Of a DNA stretch of 64,000 nucleotides, positions 12,556-22,900 are shown one piece after another. Numbering within the stretch: the stretch's first letter is position 1; every line of letters starts with the position of its first letter. Under the pieces are notes generated by a model. The model searched no databases, was not told the DNA's origin, and worked only from the letters and a program-made list of their open reading frames with translations. Source of the DNA: Osmia lignaria lignaria (lineage: Eukaryota; Arthropoda; Insecta; Hymenoptera; Megachilidae); the NCBI RefSeq assembly GCF_051020975.1, contig NC_135034.1, positions 6,696,001 through 6,760,000 of the forward strand, written 5' to 3'. Both the position numbers and the translations under genes were made by a program.

Positions 12556-15500
12556 ATGTGGTGTCCGCCAACGCCTCCCACAACGGATAACGATGTTTAC
12601 ATCGACTATTCATTGGGATTCCTTTATGAAAATACTCCCATGTCAGAGGCTCAATTACCTCCGATATACATTAAAAAAGAACAAAAGAGAAGTAGAATCG
12701 ACGCTGGACTTAGCGATCGCGATGGTAAGTGTATTTGTATTCGTTTAAATGGTTCTGCATAAGAATGGTACCCTAATTCATTTTCCTTTATTATATAGGA
12801 CGACGAGCGGTTAAAATGCGGCACAAAGAGGAATCGGTTTACGCACCGAGATCTTTGTTCGATCGGCCTTCGCCGGCGCTTATGAAAATGCGTCGCGACA
12901 TGAAGTTACATAAATATCGTATAGTTCGTCCATCGATACCACTGTCGGGTATTAAACCATCGCACATGTCCAAGTCTTCCGCGGACCAAGAGCATGTTTT
13001 AGACTGGATGATACACGAGGATTGGGCTCTTCTTCAAGCGATACAAATATACCAAGGACTGCCATTGAATTTAATGATATTGTCACCTGGTCATACACCG
13101 AATTGGGATTTAGTTGCTGACATAGTGAACAATACTTCCCGGATCTACAGGTCTCCTAAGCAATGTAGAAGCAGATATGAATCGGTGATAGTACCGAGGG
13201 AAGAAGGAAAATTACTTTACGATACAACGCCGAAAAAGCAAAAGAAACAGAAAGGCGTTTACAAGATGCCTCAAGTATCCGAGGTATATTGCGATATTTT
13301 TTATTGTACGTTTGAAGAGAGATGTTGACAAACAAAAATTATCGTTGTTTAATCGTCTTCTTTTAGCAACAAAGTAAAACAAACAGGCCAATGAAAACGT
13401 CTCAGTTGTATAATCAGGATAAAAATCATTCGTTCACGTTAATGTGCTGTCAAAGATTCGATACGATTAAATCTGTTTCCAATAAGAGAACGCCTACCGT
13501 TAAACCGTTACTCGTTAATCCATTAATGAAGAATCCTACTAACGCTGCCGTTTTAGCCGAATGTGGCATACAATACGATAATCCTTTGGCACCTATAGAT
13601 GTTGCGACGCGACGAGCCGACAGGATCGCAAAGGAGAAACATAAACACGCTGTTAGTATGATAAAACGTAAAGTCTCAATTATCGAAATAATGAAATGCA
13701 TAGAAATTTATATATATCTTTTTATTCAGGTTTTAACGGCTGAGCAACAGCAACAAGTAGCTGCTCGTCTGCTGCAGCAGCAACAGCAGCAACAGCAGCA
13801 GCAGCAGCAGCAAGCCCAACAGCAGCAGCAGCAGCAGCAACAACAAGCTCAGCAACAGCAGCAGCAGCAACAAATAAAATTGCAACAGCAACAACAATCA
13901 CAGCAAAATATTTCGAGTACCACGAGTCCTCAAGTACATCAGTTGACCCAAGTCGTCACGACCGTGACGACTGGTTTGACAACGATGAAAACCGTCACAA
14001 CAATGACGAATGTTACCACGTGTGGAACAACGGTTGCCACGTCGGCGGTAAAAACTCGACCAGGTGGAACATTGACCATGCAAGAGACGCGAACAGCACC
14101 GACCGTTGTCAGCGTTGGTAATCTTCAAGCTGCTCAAAGAATCGCGACAGCGAGCTTGGTATCCGCTGCGCAGAGTTCTCCCTCGGCCACGCAGAAGGGT
14201 ATCGTTGGGGTTACCGTAGCTACGGCATCCGGTAGTAAAACGCTAACTGCCGCACAGTTGCAGTATTATAGACAGCAACAAGTACTGTTACGGCAACAGC
14301 ATATGAAAGTACTGCAGGCTCAGGGTGTGAGCGGTCAAAAAGTATCGGTGGCTGTTTCAACTGCTGCCGCGCAGCAAAGGGCCACCCTGATGAAGCAGGG
14401 TATAACCGCTGGTACCGTTGCGCAAACAACCGTTGGGAAACAGACGGTAGCGCGTACAGTATCGGAAACCGAAATGGCTGCTCTATTGAAACGACAGGCT
14501 TTGCAGCAACAAGCGAAAGCTGTGGCTCAGGTACAAGTACCTACGCAAACCGGGCTTACTCCGGCTCAAATATTCGCCCAAGCTGGTTTGCAAGTGCAAC
14601 CGGCTGGAACGTCCGCCGGTGGTACGCCAGTTGCTACCTTGGTGAAAGCCGCGAACGTAGCCAGTGTACGCACAGCAACGTCTCAACAAATACGTCAACT
14701 TGCTATTCATCCTCAAATTATTACACAGAGGAAATTACCAGCGCAAAAGGTCGCCCAGTTAACGCAAGTTGCTGGTAAAACTGGTGTACAGACTCAATTG
14801 ATAGTACAACAGAAATCTTTACCTGCGACTATGACTGTGCAGCAGATCCAACAAGTTATGAAACACGTTCAACCGTCGGCAATGCAACAATTTACCCACG
14901 TATGTTTGTGTATTATACGTTTCAATCTTTTATGTATTTCGTATTCTTTATTGGCGACGCAACCGCCATTGCAATTGTGAATGTCTGTCTGTCTATCCCG
15001 CTCCGTAGCAGCTAAACGGTAAGAGGTATCGACTTGGAACCTTGACCATTGAACGCAGAAGGGTCGATAACCGGAAACACGTCCAAATTTTCAGTCCTCT
15101 AGGACCACTCCTTCCACCCGAAATCGGGGGTCAAAGTCCCCCCTTTGAAGTTTTTCGCTAATCAGCAGGTGGTGGCTCAGGGGACCATCCCCTAACTGCA
15201 TAGTTCTCATTGATGGCTAATCAGCACCGCTATATCGCGCCGCCTTAATTTAGTGCTTTCCACTAAATTATTAATATTCTTGTTTCTTTATACTAACAAT
15301 ATATGTATGATTTCAGGTCTCCGCTGGAGGACAAGCAGTCTCTTCTCAGCCCGGTCAGGTTGTCTTAGCAAAATCTCCCCTGCAAACGCGAGTAATTCCA
15401 GTCGTATCTGCTGCTTTGAAGCAAACGATTCAAGTTGTGACAGCAAGCAGTGCTCAATTGCGACAAGCTACACCTACTCAAGGAAAACCCGTTGTTACGA

Positions 15501-15625
15501 CTGCGAGAGGCAGTCCTGGACCTAGTCAAGTCAGATTACAAACCATTACTCATCCTGTTCATCCTCAGCAAGTACAACAACCGCAACAGCAACAGCAAAC
15601 TCAACCAGATGCTCAACCAAAGTAA
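12556..15625 (+). CDS. dom: domino, long (A-type) isoform-specific exons: SANT domain and poly-Gln C-terminus
   Basis: Exons 12556-12724, 12799-13283, 13367-13672, 13730-14899 and 15317-15625 read as one frame. The first starts MWCPPTPPTTDNDVYIDYS, a block I associate with p400/SWR1 proteins. The second holds a SANT/Myb-like domain (DWMIHEDWALLQAIQIYQ ... QCRSRYESVI). The fourth has poly-Gln (about 13,760-13,900) followed by Thr/Val/Ala/Gln-rich sequence. They most simply join the shared exons through a donor at 7339|7340 (CAG|GTTAAT) inside the 7118-10603 exon; donor and acceptor are both phase 0. That gives about 2,362 residues in the window. In Drosophila the DOM-A form works with Tip60 and DOM-B in a SWR1-like complex (known); that this split applies here is inference. 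The 57-nt piece 13673-13729 is in frame and could be retained. Confidence 0.88.
13760..13905 (+). repeat. dom: CAG/CAA repeat encoding poly-Gln in the domino long isoform
   Basis: Mixed CAG and CAA codons, interrupted by a few Ala codons, encode about 45 residues that are almost all Gln. The mixing of CAG and CAA suggests selection on the peptide rather than simple slippage (inference). Confidence 0.9.
14980..15250. repeat. GC-richer insertion-like block in the last domino intron
   Basis: The intron 14900-15316 contains a block with base composition unlike nearby introns. It starts near GTCTGTCTGTCTATCCCGC and carries a GGGGGTCAAAGTCCCCC inverted pair at about 15,126-15,142. It looks like an old inserted repeat, but I find no clear terminal repeats or second copy in the window. 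Confidence 0.3.
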
Positions 15626-16292
15626 ATATATCTCAAAAGACGCACTCGGATCGATTTAGCATTAGGAACAATTTTATTTCGAATTCAGGTGGTTTGAATA
15701 AAGGGAAACGGAAATCATCGTTCAATTTTGGGGCCTCTTAAAATAGTGACAACATTCCAAAAGGTATTGCAGGTAATTTAACCGCAATCAGTTCGATGTT
15801 GTAACCATATTTCGGTTCAAACAATACAACTGCAATATTTATGCAAAAATCAATACTATTTCACCCGCATGCGACAATGCTAGTTTCTTTTGTACTTCGA
15901 TTTTATTCAGGAAAAGTGATTATTATTGCATAAGTATTGAATTATCTTGGTTTTACTGTGGTAGTTTTTCTTTCAAAATTTGCTGGCCGAATTTGTATAT
16001 ATATCATTACTCACTAAAAATATTGTTACGCATTATTCATTTCGGAGAATTTCGGGTAGTATTATTATAATTTTATTATGACGTTGTTTGTTTTAAACAC
16101 TCGGAACATCGACGACGATTATGAAATTGACGCTGCTCATTATTTCAATTTCATCAAATCTGGAGCCCATTCGAAACGAATGCTTTGCATTTTAGTACCT
16201 AATCGAGGATTCTGACAAAATAGGTTTCTTGTGTCAGGTGCAGTGCAATTTTCTTTATGCGATAGATGTGTATCTATCTTTCAACTTTAATA

Positions 16293-16923
16293 TACAGGGT
16301 ATCTCCCGGAAATGGGGGTTGCTGGGGTGATTCTGAACAACATTTTCCTTTACCAAAATGTTGGTTGAAGCTTCGTTTTTAAATTATTAACGAAAAACAC
16401 TGGCCAATCAGAGCGCGCCTTTAGCGCGGGCCGAACCACGAGAGCGTTGGCTTTCGGCCGCGCTCGGTCGTGGTCGTGAACAATCGCATTAGCACAGCGT
16501 GGGTATCAAGGTAAGCGCTTAAGTATGAATAACTGCTAAATTTTTATTTTTGATATTTTTATTTAACATTTTATTTAATATAATCCTATTGCATGTGATA
16601 AAAAAAATATATATATATTCAAATCCCCATTTGGGGATCGTGGTAGCAAATGGGTTAAGAACAACGTGGAATTATTCGTTATTCGTGAATAATGAATGCG
16701 TTTGTGTCAATGCGTTTATTCACGATCATGACCGAACGTGGCCGAAAGCCAACACACTCGTGCTTCGGCCCGCGCTAAAGGCGCGCTCTGATTGGCCAGT
16801 GTTTTTCGTTAATAACTCAAAAACGAAGCTTCAAACGACATTTTGGTAAAGGAAAATGTTGTTCAGAATCAGCCCACCAACCCCCCATTTCCGGGAGTTA
16901 CAGGAATTACGGGATACCCTGTA
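16293..16923. mobile_element. Palindromic MITE-like element, copy 2, larger and carrying a nested insertion
   Basis: The outer arms match copy 1 at 11,860 (GGGGTGATTCTGAACAACAT, GAAGCTTCGTTTTTAAATTA, CCAATCAGAGC). The ends are TACAGGGTATC and GATACCCTGTA. The inner arms continue as a GC-rich inverted repeat (GCGCGCCTTTAGCGCGGGCC on the left and its complement at about 16,770-16,786) and a diverged Gln-less, non-coding core. A TTAA-flanked element sits in the loop at 16,519-16,658. No transposase frame is present. Confidence 0.85.
16519..16658 (-). mobile_element. Short TTAA-flanked (piggyBac-like) element, copy nested in the palindrome
   Basis: About 140 bp bounded by TTAA on both sides. The right end is GCAAATGGGTTAA, and the interior is ATTTTTATTTAACATTTTAT then an AT run and AAATCCCCATTTGGGGATCG. 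The reverse complement matches 55,391-55,533 nearly throughout. TTAA borders followed by CCC fit piggyBac-type non-autonomous elements; that family call is inference. Confidence 0.7.
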
Positions 16924-17744
16924 TTACTTCACGAGAAACGAATATTTTATGAAAGACATCTCTAACGATGCTCCATCGCGCATTGAGACCGTATTTTTTC
17001 TTCGGTTTTGTAAGAACTAATAAGAAAGAAATTTAGCCTCGAGAAATACGCTTAACTTGTCGATACACATGAGTAGAAAGAAAATCATGAATCTACGACT
17101 GTATATGTATCTATAGTTACCTGTAGGATTTAAAATTTCGTTCGATAATACGATGTTTATACTAGGCTCTTTATCGAATTGTGTAAGATTGTACTAATAA
17201 TATATATATAAATATAAATATGTATAATTCGTGTATTATAGACGCTAAAATAAACAAACTCGTAAGGAATCTATGCGTTTTACGCATAGTCTGTATATTC
17301 GGCTTACTGGAGTCATTAACGAGCAGTTAATTCTATAGACATTAATTAAACTCTTACAGAATGTTTTCTTTCCGTACATTCTAGTCAGCAATTACTGTAT
17401 CGACAGATATTTTTATTCTCATTTAATTGTGTACTATCATTCTCTGATGTATTCATTAATAGTACTGATAAATGATATTTTTCTTTTATGCTGCGTCCAT
17501 TTGCTAAGTCATTACTGGTTGTGCTGATAATTATTGACTTACTCGATAAACCATTAGATACACCATGTATAATTTATATAATTTATCTTTTGAGAAATGC
17601 GCGTCATGTATCTGACGCAATGATTTGTTTCTTTATTTAAAAGAAAATAAGTATACTGTAAAAATATTCAATCACCAAGATATCTGTAACTTGAGATTAA
17701 TCTCCACTGAATAAGTATTACACAGAATATTTGTCAATCATAGT

Positions 17745-17782
17745 TATATAATTGTACATGTCCAGCAGAACTTATATCAGTG
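17745..17782 (+). promoter_or_regulatory. Candidate core promoter of the P450 (TATA and initiator)
   Basis: TATATAAT at 17745-17752 lies about 32 nt before the A of TCAGTG (17777-17782), an arthropod-type initiator. This would give a 5' UTR of about 38 nt before the ATG at 17817. Confidence 0.5.
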
Positions 17783-17816
17783 ACACATAGGAACTAGTAA
17801 CATAAAGTTCTAAACT

Positions 17817-19747
17817 ATGGCAGTGTTAACTTCCTTTCTTTTGAATTTTGGCTTTACAGTGGTCGCTCTTTTAGCGATTCTCGTTCTTTATGTGAAATAT
17901 AAACGAAGTTATTGGAAAAGACGAGGGGTGACTTCTGTACCGGGTCACTGGTTTTTCGGCAATGTAAAAGAGGCTGCATTACAGAAGAAAAGTTTTGCAA
18001 ATGTGTTCGGTGAATTGTATCAGCAAGCCTCAGAGAAGGACGTCGTTCTGGGATTTTATATTTTTCATAAACCCTTTCTGTTAGTGAAAAGTCCGGAACT
18101 GATTAAACAGATTCTAATCAAGGACTTTAATATTTTCCCAAATCGTTATTTCTCTGCTCGCTCGTTCCACGATGAAATCGGTAACACAAATCTCTTTACC
18201 ATTCAGAACCCTCCATGGAAACATCTCAGGTGCGTTTAAAATCATTATTAAAACTATCTCTTATTGATAGGAATACTTTCTTGTTTCAGGACCAAGCTTT
18301 CACCTATATTCACCAGTTTAAAACTAAAGAAACTTTTCTATTTGGTAGTGGAAAATTCTGAATCAATGAGCAAATATTTAGAGGATCAGTTTTCAAATGG
18401 TACAAAAACAAAAAGTATCCTTTTAAGAGATGTTACCTTAAGATATACGACTGATATCATATCAAATATTGCTTTTGGAGTTCAAGTGAATTCTTTTAAT
18501 CCTGATAATACAGAATTCTTTGAAAAAGGTATCTTTGTAAAAATATTTACAAGTTTACTTATTCCTCTTTGAGATAATCTGATACTTACGTTTCTTCTTT
18601 CTTTAAAAGTTCAAGAAGGACTAAATTTTTCCATCAAGCGAGGCATACAATTTGCCACAATGTTCTTCTTCCCATCGGTTGCACCATTTGTGGGTGCTCA
18701 AATGTTAGGCTCATCTACTGATTACTTCCGCAAAGTATTTTGGGATTCCATGGATGCTAGAGAGTTAAGCAAAGTTAAACGAGGAGACTTGATTGATTTA
18801 TTAGTAGAACTAAAGAATGAAAAACAAGACAACGAAGAATTCAGTCAGTGAGAAATAGTTGACACTATATTCATTCCACTGTATCATCTTGTTTATTTGT
18901 AAAATATTTATAGAATTTACGGGTGATGCACTGGTGAGCCAATCGGCTATTTTTTTCATTGCTGCTCGTGAATCTAGTGTATCCACTATTTGCTTCACCC
19001 TTGCTGAACTTGCAAAGCATCCGGAGATTCAGAAACGAACGAGAGCAGAAATTTTAGAGAAGTTAGCAGAACATGGAATGACGTATGAGGGTGTTCTGAG
19101 CATGAAATATCTTTATCAAGTAATTTCAGAAACTCTGAGACTATATCCACCAGCTCCGATCCTTGATCGAGTTCCAATTAAAAATTACAAGGTAATATCT
19201 TTTCACTGAAATGCTTTTTCCCTGTGTAATCGAACAAGGAAATCTTCAGCGTCAATTTTCCTTATCAAGCATATCATGTTTACACATGTGATGCTATTAT
19301 TGTCTATTAAGGTCTATACGTCATTGCGCAATTTTTAGATACCAGGAAGTAATATAGTTATAGAAAAAGGAACGCCTGTTTATATAACTCTGACCGGTCT
19401 CCAACGTGATCCAAAATACTATCGCGATCCTCTGACTTTCAATCCTGATAGATACAACGAGGAGAATAAAGATGAAATTTCACAGTGCACGTATATACCC
19501 TTTGGCGATGGTCCACGAGTTTGCGTTGGTAAGAAAAGCTGTTCATTGAAAAATCGTATCGTTTTTATTAATTAAAATATGGTTTACAGGTACACGGCTC
19601 GGCCAGTTACAGAGTGCGATAGGTGTACTGACAATAATTAAAGATTATGAAGTTTCATTTGACTCCACTTGTAATTGTGAGATCGATAACCGTAACGTAT
19701 TCTTGTCACCCGTGGACGAATTCAACTTAAAATTGACAAAACTTTAA
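17817..19747 (+). CDS. Cytochrome P450, CYP3-clan (CYP6-like)
   Basis: Microsomal haem-thiolate monooxygenase; substrate unknown. Six exons give 503 residues, normal for the family: 17817-18229, 18290-18528, 18610-18843, 18914-19191, 19339-19528, 19590-19747. Visible parts in order: N-terminal membrane anchor (LLNFGFTVVALLAILVLYV), the SVPGHWFFGNV hinge, WKHLR of the C helix, an I-helix FFIAARESSVST (about 309-320), the K-helix ETLR (368-371), FNPDRY, and the haem loop PFGDGPRVCVG with the Cys ligand at 450. The usual I-helix A/G-G-x-D/E-T-T reads A-A-R-E-S-S here, so the acid is kept and the Thr is replaced by Ser. The CYP3-clan call is by overall resemblance; I do not assign a subfamily. 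It ends 179 bp from the TopBP1 stop in tail-to-tail orientation. Confidence 0.93.
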
Positions 19748-19926
19748 CAGGTCCTCAATCGTAAGTGATTAAAAAAAAAATAATTCATTTGTTCGTGATA
19801 ATATATATCTAAGACGTTATAAATACAATTTAATAGAATAATAAATGTATTTTCTTTTTTGTATATACAAACATAAATTTTTAATACTATCATACAAAGA
19901 ATAAAATAATGTTACTTATTATTATT

Positions 19927-22900
19927 TTATTTTGGCAGTAATGTTAAATACTTTTTAAACTCTGGTATTACACACTCTCGAGGATTCAATGGCGTTCGTG
20001 CAGTAAGATAATCGCTCAAATATTGTGGCATAAAACAAAGGATACCTTTGCTGGCTAACATTGCCCAATCGATTGGTTGACTAACTTGTCTGACATTTAC
20101 GAAGCAATGAGTAATTTTCTTGCCCGTTGGACTTGTGTCATAAGGTGGTCTAAAAGAAAAACCACATGAATTATTTTAATAACGAATAACCAATGAAAAA
20201 TCTTAAGTATGATTACCTTGCTTGAACAACTCTGCCCCCTCCAGCTTCGATTAATCTTTTGAATTGGTCGTACTTATCTCCGGCGACTAGCAGTAATGCA
20301 ACCATATTATTAAAGGGCCCGTTTGGTTCTTTGAGCAATTTGAGTCTCCACCTGTATGCAGCTGCTGCAATAGTTTCTTCAATTTCTCCATTTGGAGCTG
20401 GTATAACATCTTTACTTTCTGGATTGCCCCATTCATACTTTTCTTCCTGATAATAATTCAGTGAAATAAAGGAGATAATGTTACGGGTAAGAAGTTGAAC
20501 TATAATAAATTGATGATACTAACATCTAGAAACTTCCCTTCCTGTTCGGAATCTCGTAGGTACATACAATGAAGAACCCACTTCCCAGATGCTATACTAC
20601 CCAACATCTTTTCATTTCTTGATGGTCTGATACAAAGCAAATGTGTCGCTGTAATATCAAAAGTGGGATCCGAAGATACATCACCTCCCAAGTCTTTTAT
20701 TACTTGTTCATATGCCGTTCTATCCTGTTGAAGTAAATATGTTAACAAAACATTATACATATATGTAATACCAATCAACATACCTTTATGCCTGAGAGCA
20801 TGAATTTCGGCCTTTTCAGAGGCTCAACCTCTTCCACTGATTCTTCATCGGTCTGATCTGCATCGGGCTCATTCTGATCAACATCTTCATTCTCCTCTTC
20901 GCGCATTGTCAACTATAATTCATATTAACATCAATTATTATTATTCAAGGTAAAATAGACTTGTTTAACTTACTCGTTTTGCATGACTCGGATCCTCCCA
21001 CACAATGGCATCAACAGGTTGAGAATCTTTTGCAATAACTATACAGAAATTATACGTTAAATAGACAATTAAATATTAATATAATGATAGAATATACTTA
21101 CATTTCTGTATGGGATCAGAGGGTTCTGTATTGTACGCGTTTGCTTTTTCACCAGAAAGAGAATACCTATTTTCAGGGGTGCTCGATGTTCGTTGTAGTA
21201 TCTGATCCAACTGGGCAATTTGCCTATCATATAAAATTATATCCATGTATAATTTATATAAAAATTCTTACGTATCAACTTACATATTAATTGCATTATT
21301 TTCTAGGGGACTATTTTCGTCGGTAAATTCCAATTTCCTATTAATAGGTGCAATATCAGTTGCTTTACAACTATCATTTTCTGTTTCTCCTGGTTCTACT
21401 GTTTCCTCTGCTTCGGCTAATGATTGATCATTAGCAGTAGATGATGTTTCATCTGTGCTATCCTGTTACAGTTAAAGATTAAAAACCTGCAGTTGTTATA
21501 AGCATGTATGTACACGTAATCAAATGTATTACCTCCAAATTACAACTTTGTTTCTTCAATTTTTGCCATAATTGTTTCTTCAGTTCTGAAAGAGGCTGTA
21601 AATTTCGTCGTATTAACATGTATGCGTGTGTTAAAAATGAATATATGATTAATTTACAAAATACAGACAGTGCTGAGTGCTCTTTTCTTCAGAGGTGGCT
21701 CTTCTACTCTCAAATCCGGGAAGTTGTCAACCCATTTGATCCAACCTTTTCTAGTATCTGGAGAAGGATCTGGCTTGAATACTTGACCATATGGTGTTTC
21801 TGGTGTAGAAACGTGAAACGGCGACTGTGGAGTTTTATTCATAAGTAGACTGAGTCTTTTATTTATTAACGGTGTGTCGCCGGAACCGCTCTCTTGACTC
21901 TGCAATGTAATTTTTAAAACAATAACCATTATAAATCGGTATTATAAATCGTTTCCAAACAACATATCGTTACTTACCTCTAAACGAGATAAATGACGTT
22001 TCGGGGTAATAATATTTTTAATTGCTGGCTCGGTTGGAGGTCCCATTTGACTCGAACTGGTTTTAGATAAACTTGTATTTAAATTCTCCGTTTGATTTGG
22101 CCTTTCGGGAGCTTAATAAGGAAAGACATTTAAGTAATTCAAATAATGATGTAACTAAGTTTCTCATACCTATAGTTTCCCCCACAAGGAATGGAGTTTC
22201 ATCAACTCGTTTCGACTGAGCCGCGCAAGATTTTAACCAGTCTGCAGTTACAGCTGGTAATTTCCATTTCACCGCTGCATTATATTTATTGCCTTCAGGT
22301 GTTGGACAAACTAAATGCGTGCTTCCATACGTATTTTTTTCAATATTAGTCTTACGAACGAATATATCCTGAACCCTAAAACCAATAACGATTTAGTACT
22401 TGCATTTATTACAATTATTCGTTAGTTAATAAACAATAATACATGGCATCCAATTCCGTAGCTAACGTTGCAAGGTACGTTCGTTCTACACCGGTATACA
22501 TGCTCATTGTGATAACACAGCCTGATAATGGATTCAAATATTTCTTTATAGACAATGGCCTGTGATAGTACATGATTTCAACTATTTGTTCTTGATTTAC
22601 ACAGTCTTCCTATAAACATTATTACCAATAGAATACATTAAAATTATCGAGGTTTATGGGGAAAGAAACTTACGATGAATAAATCAGTGACAATTTCATT
22701 CACTGTATGTTTCAAAGTTGCACCACATTTTGGTACAACACCATAATCTGGGATACCGGAAAACATACTTGAAACTACTTGTCCACCCATTGCTATTATA
22801 GTCTCGGCTACGTAACTATCATCGTCATTAAAACCAATTACCACAAATGTAAGTCCTATAAAATTTCTATAGATTATTATATTTGAATTACTTATTACAC

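Larger units (their letters stand above)
15626..17254 (+). other. dom: 3' UTR and downstream region of the long domino isoform
   Basis: After the TAA at 15623-15625 there is a proximal AATAAA at 15697-15702 and a distal one at 17249-17254. If the distal site is used, the 631-bp palindromic element at 16,293-16,923 would be transcribed in the 3' UTR. No gene is seen between 15,626 and 17,816. Confidence 0.45.
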
